Shown piece after piece: positions 36,785 to 45,035 of a stretch of DNA of 64,000 nucleotides (position 1 is the stretch's first letter; each line of letters opens with the position of its first letter). A program made the position numbers and the translations under genes. A model generated the notes under the pieces. The model searched no databases and was not told the origin of the DNA. It worked only from the letters and a program-made list of their open reading frames with translations. The stretch covers positions 124,001 through 188,000 of the forward strand of contig NZ_RYUH01000014.1 of NCBI RefSeq assembly GCF_004155535.1, read 5' to 3'. The DNA is from Bifidobacterium pseudolongum subsp. globosum. Its GTDB lineage: Bacteria > Actinomycetota > Actinomycetes > Actinomycetales > Bifidobacteriaceae.

Positions 36785-39700
36785 GTGTATACCAAAACGA
36801 TTCGACGGCTGTCTCTTCTGCTGGGGATGCTGCTTGCCGTTGCGCTTGTCGCCACCCCAGCCGTGCCGCCGGCCTTCGCAGAAGAAGCCAAAGGCACCGC
36901 CAGCACCTGCACGGTGGGCAGTAGCAGCTTTGCTCAATGCTTGCCCGACGCCAAATTGCGCAAGGCCGTGATGGACACGCTGAAGGTCTCCAATGGAGCC
37001 ACCACCATTACGCAGAACCATGTGCGCGCTTTGACCTCTTTGGATGCCCGCAATGCAAGCATCACCGATCTGACCGGTTTGAGCGTATTCTCCGCATTGG
37101 AGAACCTGCGGCTGTACAACAACAACATCAGCGACCTGAGCCCCCTCGCCCCGCTTGTCAATCTGCGGGAACTCGGTTTGGGAGACAACAATATCAGCGA
37201 TGTCTCCGCGCTCAGCGGCCTGACGAAGCTCACCACCATCAATCTGGCCCATAACTCCGTCACCTCGATCGATCCATTGGCCGGTGCGAAGAATCTTGAA
37301 TACCTGTGGGCCTCTTCAAACCAATTGACCAATGTTGATGTGATCAATAACTTCACGCAGATGAAGGGGGCCGATCTGAGCCGCAACCAGGTATTCAGCG
37401 CGGCTAACATCACGTTGGACCCTCCCCAGTATTTGGTGATGACCGGCCAGGTGATCGAATACGACGTCACCGTCGACTTTGGTGCCACATTCAGCGTTGA
37501 CACCCCAATCGGGTACGACGGCAAACACATCAAGCCCATGTCCATTGCCAGCAATGGCACCTATGACGCTTCCACCGGAAAGATCACGTGGAAGGCGGAC
37601 CAGTACAGCGGCATCGGTCTGATTGCCGTATACCAGTCGCAGGGCGGCGGCCAGTCCGGCGACATGCCGTTCTCCGGAATCGTGCGGGCCAATGTGACGC
37701 ATACAGGCGCCGAAAACGTGGAGCCGGAAGATACCGCCACGCCCCCTGCATGGCGTGAAGCCCCGGCTGGCACGAAGGCCACGAAGACAACCTGCCAGGA
37801 AGGCACCTCCACGTTCGCGCAATGCTTCCCCGACGCCGCCCTTGCCACGGCGGTCTCCAAGGAACTTGGACGCACATCCTCCGATGTGGTGGCCGCTGGT
37901 GAGTTGGGGAAGGTGACCAAGGTGCTCGCCAACAACACCGGCATCAAGGTCCTTTCGGGTCTGGAGCATCTCGTCAACCTGCGCAGCATCCATATGTCAG
38001 ACAATCCGATCAGCGACATCTCCCCGCTGGCCTCGCTGTCGAAGCTCTACGACGTGCAGTTCTACAACGACCGTGTGGTGGATGTCAGTGCCTTGGCCAA
38101 CAAACCCGACCTGTGGGGCCTCGGATTGGGCAACAACTACATCGAAGACATCTCCACCATCACCAACGTGCCCAAGCTCGCGTGGGTAGACATCTATTCG
38201 AACAACATCACCGATTTCTCCGTTGTGCGGCAGTGGCCCACACTGAACGCCCTGTGGGTTTCGGGCAACCTCTTCACGGATGTCAGCCCCATCGCCGATG
38301 TCACGGGTCTGCACAGGCTGCAGCTCGAATCCAACGGCATCGACGACATGTCGGCGTTCCAGAAACTGGAACCCACGGAATACTCGATGAACGACGGGCA
38401 GAGCGTGTGGCGTGACCCCGTCACCGTGAACGTCGGGGGTACGGTGAGCGTGCGCACCGCCAAGGGCCGCATGGGGCAATACCTCACACCAAAAGACATT
38501 TCGCCGGCCGGCGGCACATACGACCCAGCCACCGGGACCGTGACCTGGACGAACGTGTCTCGGAGCGGCAAGTACTCCTTCACCTTCAGTGAATCGGATA
38601 GCCGGAATTATTTGTACTCTGGCAAAGTGCGCCAGCCGGTCACGGTCAATCAGACCGACAAGACCGCCCCGGTCATCACGGGCGTGTACGACACCTATTC
38701 CACCATCGGCCAGCCTTATGATTGGATGGATGGGGTGAAGGCCACCGACAACGTGGACGGTGATATCACAGACCGCATCCAGATTCCCAAGAACACGCTG
38801 GATATCCATACGCTGGGCACCTACGCCATCCAGTATTATGTGGAAGACAACGCGCAGAACAAGACGTGGAGCGGCCGCAAGGTCACCGTGACCAACGCCA
38901 CACTGTCTTCGCTCATCTCCTATTCCGTGACCACCAAAGTCGGCACTGCGCCCACACTCCCGATCTATGCGAAGGCGACATGGAGCGATGGGAAGACCAG
39001 TTACGAGGGCGTGACGTGGGAAAGCGTTCCAGCCGAGCGATACAGCAAGGCGGGTTCGTTCACCGTGCAAGGCAAGTCCCGCGGCAAGAACGTCACCACC
39101 ACGATCTATGTGGAGAAGAAAGGCATTCCGATCGATTCCGTGGCCATCAGCGGCGACCAGATCATCAATGGATCGCTACAGCTCAACACGCAAGCGAAGG
39201 CAACGTTGAAGGCTTCCACGCTTCCGGCCGATGCCAAGGAACCGACCATCACATGGTCGGTGAAGGATGCTTCCATCGCCTCGGTGGATCAGAAAGGCAC
39301 TGTCACCGCCATCAAGCCGGGGACCACCGAAGTCATGGCCACAGCGGGCGGCAAAACGGCCTCACTCAAGTTGACCGTTCGCCAGCGCTTCACCGATGTG
39401 CCCACGAGCGCATTGTTCGCGAGCGACATCGACTGGCTCACGTCCATGCGGATCACGCAGGGCAACAGCAACGGCACCTACGGGTATGGGCAGACGCTCA
39501 CGCGCCAGGACATGGCCATTTTCCTGTACCGGTTTGCCACACTGCAGAATATTGGCTCCGCGGCCACATTCAAGCCATCCGCCAAGGATTACGCCAAGTT
39601 CAAGGACGTGAAGAAGGGCAGCTTCGCAGCCACCGAGATCCTCTGGCTCGCCTCCACCGGCATCACCAAAGGCAACCCGGACGGCACCTTCCGTGGCACC

Positions 39701-39979
39701 AACAAGCTCACCAGGCAAGATATGGCCATCTACCTCTATCGCCTTGCCTACTTGGCCGGCGATAAGAATGCCGTATCATTCAAACCGACCGAGAAGGATT
39801 ACGCCAAGTTCAAGGACGTGAAGAAGGGCAGCTTCGCAGCCACCGAGATCCTCTGGCTCGCCTCCACCGGCATCACCCAAGGCAACCCGGACGGCACCTT
39901 CCGTGGCAGGAATAGCCTCAACAGGCAAGATATGGCGGTGTTCCTGCACCGCATGTATACCTATCTACGCAAGTCCTGA
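36785..39979 (+). CDS. Leucine-rich-repeat, Ig-like and SLH surface protein
   Basis: 1064 residues; GTG start with AAGGAGG seven bases upstream. After a signal peptide (LLGMLLAVALVATPAVPPAFA) come two copies of one module: a TCxxGxSxFAQCxPDAxL lead (about 39 and 338), SDS22-like leucine-rich repeats (about 79-218 and 352-528) and a beta-rich tail. Then a DUF5011-type Ig-like domain (625-704), an Ig-like group 4 domain (705-778), a Big_2 domain (779-864) and three SLH motifs (865-1064; LTRQDMAIFLYR). It looks like a wall-anchored adhesin or sensor; LRRs of the internalin type bind proteins or glycans. It sits inside the EPS genes, divergent from a GT2 and convergent with a GT4. The ligand is unknown. 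Confidence 0.87.
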   Translation: MYTKTIRRLSLLLGMLLAVALVATPAVPPAFAEEAKGTASTCTVGSSSFAQCLPDAKLRKAVMDTLKVSNGATTITQNHVRALTSLDARNASITDLTGLSVFSALENLRLYNNNISDLSPLAPLVNLRELGLGDNNISDVSALSGLTKLTTINLAHNSVTSIDPLAGAKNLEYLWASSNQLTNVDVINNFTQMKGADLSRNQVFSAANITLDPPQYLVMTGQVIEYDVTVDFGATFSVDTPIGYDGKHIKPMSIASNGTYDASTGKITWKADQYSGIGLIAVYQSQGGGQSGDMPFSGIVRANVTHTGAENVEPEDTATPPAWREAPAGTKATKTTCQEGTSTFAQCFPDAALATAVSKELGRTSSDVVAAGELGKVTKVLANNTGIKVLSGLEHLVNLRSIHMSDNPISDISPLASLSKLYDVQFYNDRVVDVSALANKPDLWGLGLGNNYIEDISTITNVPKLAWVDIYSNNITDFSVVRQWPTLNALWVSGNLFTDVSPIADVTGLHRLQLESNGIDDMSAFQKLEPTEYSMNDGQSVWRDPVTVNVGGTVSVRTAKGRMGQYLTPKDISPAGGTYDPATGTVTWTNVSRSGKYSFTFSESDSRNYLYSGKVRQPVTVNQTDKTAPVITGVYDTYSTIGQPYDWMDGVKATDNVDGDITDRIQIPKNTLDIHTLGTYAIQYYVEDNAQNKTWSGRKVTVTNATLSSLISYSVTTKVGTAPTLPIYAKATWSDGKTSYEGVTWESVPAERYSKAGSFTVQGKSRGKNVTTTIYVEKKGIPIDSVAISGDQIINGSLQLNTQAKATLKASTLPADAKEPTITWSVKDASIASVDQKGTVTAIKPGTTEVMATAGGKTASLKLTVRQRFTDVPTSALFASDIDWLTSMRITQGNSNGTYGYGQTLTRQDMAIFLYRFATLQNIGSAATFKPSAKDYAKFKDVKKGSFAATEILWLASTGITKGNPDGTFRGTNKLTRQDMAIYLYRLAYLAGDKNAVSFKPTEKDYAKFKDVKKGSFAATEILWLASTGITQGNPDGTFRGRNSLNRQDMAVFLHRMYTYLRKS
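39584..39698 (+). repeat. Direct repeat inside SLH region of LRR protein, copy 1
   Basis: 115 bp, matching 39794-39908 with a single base difference (A/C at 39668/39878). The period is 210 bp, exactly 70 codons, one SLH unit. Confidence 0.9.
39794..39908 (+). repeat. Direct repeat inside SLH region of LRR protein, copy 2
   Basis: Second copy, 210 bp after the first; the near identity at third codon positions shows a recent duplication or gene conversion. Confidence 0.9.
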
Positions 39980-39985
39980 GGTTCC

Positions 39986-40046
39986 GGTTATGGCTGAGGG
40001 GGGGCGCCCCGGGGAATTCCCCGGGACGCCCCCCTCAGCCATAACC
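39986..40046. terminator. Long GC-rich hairpin after LRR gene
   Basis: The arms run from 39986 and back from 40046 around GGGGAATTCCCC: about 28 bp with one bulged G and one mismatch. It starts 7 bases after the LRR stop and lies just before the convergent GT4 stop at 40052, so it is probably bidirectional. Confidence 0.82.
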
Positions 40047-40051
40047 ACAGG

Positions 40052-41176
40052 CTATTGTGCAAGGCGGTTGTATATCGCCTTCATCCGGCGTATGCCGTCA
40101 GCCATGTCATAACCGGCCTCGCGCACAGTGTCCGCATAGCCTTTACGCGCCTCAAGCGCAATTGGCTGCTGGATTTCCTGCTGCATGCGGGCGGCCCACT
40201 GCTCGGCACTTTGATCTAAGGATTCGAACCGAATCAGATTGGCGATATCCGTCTCTTTCGTAATGGCTTGCGAAGCCAGGATGGGAAGCCCGTTGGCCTG
40301 CGCCTCCACCAAAGTGACAGGCAATCCTTCGTGTTTGGAGGGGAAGACAGCCAGATCCGACGCACTGTAGAGTCGCGGAATATCTGAGCGGACACCCAGA
40401 AAACGCACGCTACTGCCCACCCCGAGCGTCGAAGCCAGTTGCTGCATCTCGTTGAGCATGCCACTGTGGTTGCCCACAAGCAACAGCACCGAATCGGCGT
40501 CGTGCACATGGTACTTGGCGAATATCTCAATGAGGAACCGCTGGTTCTTCTGATCGCTGAATCGCCCGACATGGGTGAAGACATGTGTGGATGGAGCAAT
40601 CCCCAGTTCCGAGCGCATCCGTTCGCGGTCTTGCGCATTGAACGCATACCGTTCCACATCCACACCGTTGGGAATCAGCTCGAACTGCCGCTGATCGCCG
40701 AACATGTACACGCCAGCCGCTTGCGAGCATGCAAGCAGGCAATCCGCTTTACGCACAATGAACGGGCGCAGCAGGTAATGCACGTGCGCCACGGGGGTCG
40801 ACGACGAGGGCTGTGTGTTATGGGAATGAATGATCACCTTGCTCTGCGTATACCGCTTGGCCCAAAGAATCGGCGGGAACTTGAGCAATGAGTTCTTGTT
40901 GAAATGTATAATGTCGTAATTGTTTTTGAATATATTCAATACATTCTTTTTGTATGATGGCGAGAATACACTGCCGGCGCATTCCACGGTGCGGATGCCC
41001 ATGCGTTCCAAACGTTTGCTGACATTCGAGTCACGGTTCTGCACTACCACATCAATGGCATAATCGCCAAGCAGCGGGTAGATTTCGTTGGCTATGAACG
41101 ACTCGACGCCACCCCAATTCTCACTGGCCTCAAATACCAGAACAGAGGGTTTGCCACCCTGCGCCTGCATGCCCAT
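40052..41176 (-). CDS. GT4 family glycosyltransferase, block B (second of pair)
   Basis: About 374 residues, GT-B fold. PSVLVFEASENWGGVESFIAN opens the acceptor domain; the donor half has FTHVGRFSDQKNQRFLIEIF, VLLLVGNHSGMLNEMQQLA and FPSKHEGLPVTLVEAQANGLP with the conserved Glu pair. The ATG at 41176 has AGGTG six bases upstream and lies ten bases after the stop of the preceding GT4 gene, so the pair is co-transcribed; an ATG two codons later is possible. An unknown sugar is transferred to the lipid-linked unit. Similar in build to its neighbour, possibly an old duplication. Confidence 0.88.
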   Translation of the reverse strand: MGMQAQGGKPSVLVFEASENWGGVESFIANEIYPLLGDYAIDVVVQNRDSNVSKRLERMGIRTVECAGSVFSPSYKKNVLNIFKNNYDIIHFNKNSLLKFPPILWAKRYTQSKVIIHSHNTQPSSSTPVAHVHYLLRPFIVRKADCLLACSQAAGVYMFGDQRQFELIPNGVDVERYAFNAQDRERMRSELGIAPSTHVFTHVGRFSDQKNQRFLIEIFAKYHVHDADSVLLLVGNHSGMLNEMQQLASTLGVGSSVRFLGVRSDIPRLYSASDLAVFPSKHEGLPVTLVEAQANGLPILASQAITKETDIANLIRFESLDQSAEQWAARMQQEIQQPIALEARKGYADTVREAGYDMADGIRRMKAIYNRLAQ

Positions 41177-41186
41177 ATACCGCACC

Positions 41187-42320
41187 TCACTTGGCAATGT
41201 CGTGGAGCAACGTCTCATACCAATCGCCCAGGTCCTTCGAGCTGTCGCGAATGTCATACCCTGCGTTCTTCAGGAACCGGCCACCGGCCGACCTTGCATC
41301 GCGCGTCCGCAGCCCCAGGGAAAGCAACGCCTTGGCCCACATGGCGGCACCGGCATTCAGAGGCAACGATTCGATCATGCCCGGCACAATCTGCACTTCC
41401 TTCGTCACCACGTCGGAGACCAGGGATGGGCAGCCACAAGCCTGCGCCTCAATCAGGCTCACCGGCAGGCCTTCGTAGTGGGAGGGGAACACCATCACGT
41501 CGAATGCGTTGTACAGCGCCGGCGCATCTTTGCGAATCCCCAGGAACTTCACCTTGTCAAACACGCCCAGCGACCGGGCTTCCTGCTCGAGCTGTTCACG
41601 TTCGGAGCCGCCTCCCACCAACACCAGCACGGCGTTTGTATGGATTTTCAGCAGTTCAGCGAACACGCGCAGCGAGAACCCCTGGTTCTTCTGGTAGCAC
41701 AGGCGCCCAATCTGCCCAATGACAAACGCGTCGCCGACCCCGAGCTCCTCTCGAATCCGCCTACGCAGGCCTTCATCGTCAGAGAACCGTTCCAGATCGA
41801 CGGCATTGCGGATCAGCTTCACACGCCCGTTGTTCACCGCGGTGTTTCCAAACAGCCAGCGTGCAGACAGTTCACCGCACGCCGCCAAATGGGTGGGGAA
41901 CATGCGGGAGCACGGCCGCAAGAGGTCTTTGACGACCGTCTTCGAAACCTCTTTCGGGCTGGCGGTGCTGTGGCTATGCGCAATGCGAATCGGCACATGC
42001 GCCTGTTTGGCCGCATGCAGGGGGAATACGCTCAACGCATTGACGTTTGCGTGCACAATCGTCGGGCGCAGCTCTCCGAAGAGCCGCACGCAGTCCTGAT
42101 TGTATCTGCTGAACGACCGGTACGGGTGCACCGTGTGCACGGTGCCGCCCAGTTCCGCTATCTCGTCGTACGGGATGTGCGTGGAATCGGCATTCGCAAC
42201 AAAATCAAAGTGGAATCGGTCCCGGTCGATGAACCGGAAATGACTCATGATGGTCGATTCCACACCGCCGCCGTTCATCTGGCCCACGACCTGCACCACG
42301 CGAATCTTGCTGTTGCTCAT
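41187..42320 (-). CDS. GT4 family glycosyltransferase, block B (first of pair)
   Basis: About 377 residues. KIRVVQVVGQMNGGGVESTI starts the protein; IGQIGRLCYQKNQGFSLRVF, VLVLVGGGSEREQLEQEA and FPSHYEGLPVSLIEAQACGCP form the donor-binding half. ATG 42320 is chosen because AAAGGA lies about seven bases upstream. It lies downstream of the EpsG-type polymerase (62 bases) and directly upstream of a second GT4 gene on the same strand. The GGGVES N-terminal loop occurs in capsular GT4 enzymes such as EpsF-type transferases (family knowledge). Donor and linkage unknown. Confidence 0.88.
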   Translation of the reverse strand: MSNSKIRVVQVVGQMNGGGVESTIMSHFRFIDRDRFHFDFVANADSTHIPYDEIAELGGTVHTVHPYRSFSRYNQDCVRLFGELRPTIVHANVNALSVFPLHAAKQAHVPIRIAHSHSTASPKEVSKTVVKDLLRPCSRMFPTHLAACGELSARWLFGNTAVNNGRVKLIRNAVDLERFSDDEGLRRRIREELGVGDAFVIGQIGRLCYQKNQGFSLRVFAELLKIHTNAVLVLVGGGSEREQLEQEARSLGVFDKVKFLGIRKDAPALYNAFDVMVFPSHYEGLPVSLIEAQACGCPSLVSDVVTKEVQIVPGMIESLPLNAGAAMWAKALLSLGLRTRDARSAGGRFLKNAGYDIRDSSKDLGDWYETLLHDIAK

Positions 42321-42382
42321 GTACCCGTCCTTTTCTTTCCTCATCACATTCTAAATAATGCACACTATGTTCTGTATGAGGC

Positions 42383-43513
42383 TCAATATGAACTCATCGG
42401 GTCAAAAATGGGGTGGTATGGCAGTACATTCGAGCTGCCCTGCAGCGGGTACAGAATCATCCACACCAGGAACAGCACAATCACGACGGTATTGATCACG
42501 TAATACTCCGCACCAGAGAACATCCGCTTGAGGAACAGTGGTATGGAGAGGCATTGCAGGAACATGAAGAACCAGACGAACCGGTACCCCAGCGGTATGG
42601 CAGATTGCAGCAGCGAGAATGACAGCGCGAGGGACTGTGCAAGCATGTAGAACGAGAGGTTGCGGTCATGCTCCTGGTAAGCCTGGGTCATGTAGTACAC
42701 GAACAGGAACATTGCGAACACGGCAAAATTGATGAGGATCAATGTGTTGTCCATGTACCCCATGTCGTATTCACTGCCGAAGTAGTAATCGAAACGGGTG
42801 CTGGACCCGAACATCACGAAAATGACCCTGACGGCGCTTTGCCCGAGCAACGCGAGGATGGGCAGCAGAATCGAGATGAGCGTCATCCATCTGGTTCGTA
42901 GGAAGTACATCAGCATGAACGGCACGACGATGATCGCGCTCTGATGCAGCAACACAGCCAGCACGATGAGAAGCCCGGCGGGAATCCACTTCTTCTTGAG
43001 CAGCGCGGTGAACCCCACAAAGAACGTTGCCAACGCCACGTATTGCGCCACAAAACAGAAGGAACGGAGGTAATTGAACGACACGAGGTACAACGCGACG
43101 GGAATCGCAATGTACTCGGCACGCCGGCAGATGCCGTAATAGATCATACCGACCGTATACAGCGCCATGGCCGCGAAGAACCACTGGTTGTCTTGCAAGC
43201 GGGCAAAGCACGCGATGATGAAGTTGAACAGTGGGTCGTAGTGCGAAGCCGACCCAGCTCGTACGGTTTCCAGCGACGGCACATACGAATAGAAGTAATC
43301 CACGCCGGTGTCGTACCGCAAGCCCGAAAGCAGGATCAGTACGGCGGCGGAGCAGAGGATGAAGACGTATCTGCCGATCTTTGCGGCAGTAACGGCATTG
43401 CGCAGATCCTGCCCGGCAAGGTCACGTCTGGCAATCGAGATTTGCCGCTGGCACAGGTCTGAGCAGAAGGCAAACCCAATCGCCACCGCAAACGTTATCA
43501 GGTAAAGGAACAC
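42383..43513 (-). CDS. EpsG-family (Wzy-like) polysaccharide polymerase, block B
   Basis: 376 residues with 10-11 hydrophobic helices. The EpsG pattern is visible in LLSGLRYDTGVDYFYSYVPS, then YDPLFNFIIACFA, NYLRSFCFVAQYVALATFF and LLHQSAIIVVPFML. It is probably the second repeat-unit polymerase of this region. The start is a GTG at 43513 that directly abuts the stop of a possible 35-codon reading frame (TAA then GTG), so translation may be coupled to that frame. Composition is GC-rich, unlike the AT-rich EpsG at 25806, which argues for a separate origin of the two polymerases. Confidence 0.83.
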   Translation of the reverse strand: MFLYLITFAVAIGFAFCSDLCQRQISIARRDLAGQDLRNAVTAAKIGRYVFILCSAAVLILLSGLRYDTGVDYFYSYVPSLETVRAGSASHYDPLFNFIIACFARLQDNQWFFAAMALYTVGMIYYGICRRAEYIAIPVALYLVSFNYLRSFCFVAQYVALATFFVGFTALLKKKWIPAGLLIVLAVLLHQSAIIVVPFMLMYFLRTRWMTLISILLPILALLGQSAVRVIFVMFGSSTRFDYYFGSEYDMGYMDNTLILINFAVFAMFLFVYYMTQAYQEHDRNLSFYMLAQSLALSFSLLQSAIPLGYRFVWFFMFLQCLSIPLFLKRMFSGAEYYVINTVVIVLFLVWMILYPLQGSSNVLPYHPIFDPMSSY

Positions 43514-43621
43514 TTACTTCCATTCCTCCTCGAGCACAGGCAGCATGGTGCCCCTTTCCATCTGCAGAAGCCTGGAGATTCGCCCGTATGGGGTACACGG
43601 ACATGCGTCGCCGCCGGTCAT
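43514..43621 (-). CDS. Possible 35-residue small protein upstream of epsG-like gene
   Basis: A short frame from ATG 43619-43621 to a TAA that touches the GTG of the polymerase gene. The peptide starts MTGGDACPC and ends VLEEEWK. A purine-rich GGGGAAAGG lies upstream, though rather far (about 10 bases). The tight stop-start junction hints at a leader peptide or translational coupler. No family recognised and no independent coding evidence. Confidence 0.3.
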   Translation of the reverse strand: MTGGDACPCTPYGRISRLLQMERGTMLPVLEEEWK

Positions 43622-43994
43622 GTGGCCACCGCCTTTCCCCTACAACATCCGTCCATCCACACGCATATTACGCACACATAGCGATATAAAGTGTAACTCT
43701 AGATGTGGTCTGTTATAGCAGAATTGGCATGCCATAAATATATATCCAAAGATACCGAGGGTTCTGTTCTTTTCACCGAATCCCCCCGTCCCCATTCAAT
43801 GATGGGGATATCGCCCAACGTGGCCACGGCTGTATCCTTTGGTATACACGGCGCACCGCCGTTCCCTTTCCGCGGCCATCGCGCCCAATATCACGTTTGC
43901 TATCATCAAAAAATAGAGCAGCCGAAGGACTTCCGCCTGTAGCGTCTTCGGCAATTAATTCATACAGACGAGAGACAACCCGGAAGGTCGTGCA
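43622..43994. other. Divergent intergenic region between EpsG-like and GT2 genes
   Basis: About 370 bp without a convincing gene. The part 43670-43760 is AT-rich amid GC-rich surroundings and is the likely place of divergent promoters for the leftward polymerase/GT4 operon and the rightward GT2 gene. No clear -35/-10 pair with proper spacing was identified. Confidence 0.5.
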
Positions 43995-45008
43995 ATGACA
44001 CAATTGGTCTATACGTCGCAGCACTATGTGGAACACCCCATGCTCAGCTTGGTTGTTCCCGTATACAACACATCGGTCTCCCTGCTTACCCGTGCACTCC
44101 AACCCTTCATCGATCAGCAGTACAGCGACATGGAAGTCATCCTCGTCGACGACGCCTCGCAATACCTCGATCAACGCGAAGTACATGCACTTCTGGAACG
44201 CCTGAAGACCTCTGTCTCGATGTTCCGGCACAAACGCAACGGAGGGCAGAACGCGGCCAGGCAGACAGGTGTGCACAACGCCAAGGGCCAATATATCGCG
44301 TTTCTGGACAGTGATGACTATCTCGACCCCTATGAATTCGACAAGGTGCTGCAGGCCATGCACACTGTGCATGCGGATATCTACGGCTACAACTACATCT
44401 ACATCGACGGCACTGGCAACGAACTGTTCCGCCACGGCATGGCCATGCAGAACAGTGAGATGCTGGACAAGCACGAGGCGGTGCGCAAGGCAGCACAGCT
44501 ATGGCCGTGGGTCTTCGCCCGAGACCTCTTCCGCGCCGATTCACTGTATGGGGAGATTCCAGTGGGCGAAGACCTGGTCAGCGTCATTCCGTTGTTGATC
44601 CGGGCCTCTTCCATCTATGGCATCAACGCCTACCCATACCACTATGTATGCAATCCCCATAGCGTCATGCAAACCACCTCCGCCATGGACCGCCTGCGCA
44701 TCACGCAGGGATTCGATCATCTCCTGGCGGTATTGGGGCCCGAAGAAGAGGAATACCTGCCTGAAGTGGAATGGCAGGCCATTGAGCATGTGCTGTATTG
44801 GGAGCCACGTCACATACTGCGTGACCAAGGCCCCCTCCCCCGAACAGAGTTGCGACAGATTCGTGATTGGATGAACCGCGCTTTCCCGCAGTGGCGCAAG
44901 AACCGCTACCTCACGAGCGACTCGCTGGCACACGAAATGGGGTTCAAACTCCTCGTTGGCGGCCATTACCGCACCTACCGGATCATCCACAGTCTGCGCA
45001 AGAAGTGA
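43995..45008 (+). CDS. GT2 family glycosyltransferase, block B
   Basis: 337 residues. HPMLSLVVPVYNTSVSLLTR, VILVDDASQYLDQREVHALL, HKRNGGQNAARQTGVHNAKG and IAFLDSDDYLDPYEFDKVL give a full GT-A core with the DxD-type metal site in DSDD. GGAAGG precedes the ATG. The TGA stop lies inside the left arm of a long inverted repeat that continues at the other side of an IS30-family insertion, so the transcription end of this gene has been altered by the insertion. Acceptor and donor unknown. Confidence 0.88.
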   Translation: MTQLVYTSQHYVEHPMLSLVVPVYNTSVSLLTRALQPFIDQQYSDMEVILVDDASQYLDQREVHALLERLKTSVSMFRHKRNGGQNAARQTGVHNAKGQYIAFLDSDDYLDPYEFDKVLQAMHTVHADIYGYNYIYIDGTGNELFRHGMAMQNSEMLDKHEAVRKAAQLWPWVFARDLFRADSLYGEIPVGEDLVSVIPLLIRASSIYGINAYPYHYVCNPHSVMQTTSAMDRLRITQGFDHLLAVLGPEEEEYLPEVEWQAIEHVLYWEPRHILRDQGPLPRTELRQIRDWMNRAFPQWRKNRYLTSDSLAHEMGFKLLVGGHYRTYRIIHSLRKK

Positions 45009-45035
45009 CCGGTAAGGGTGCGGCCCGGTGGGCGG
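45003..45035. repeat. Left arm of terminator palindrome split by IS30 element
   Basis: 33 bases, the exact reverse complement of 46377-46409. It includes the TGA stop (45006-45008) of the GT2 gene. Together the arms would form a hairpin terminator between convergent genes if the insertion were removed. Confidence 0.88.
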
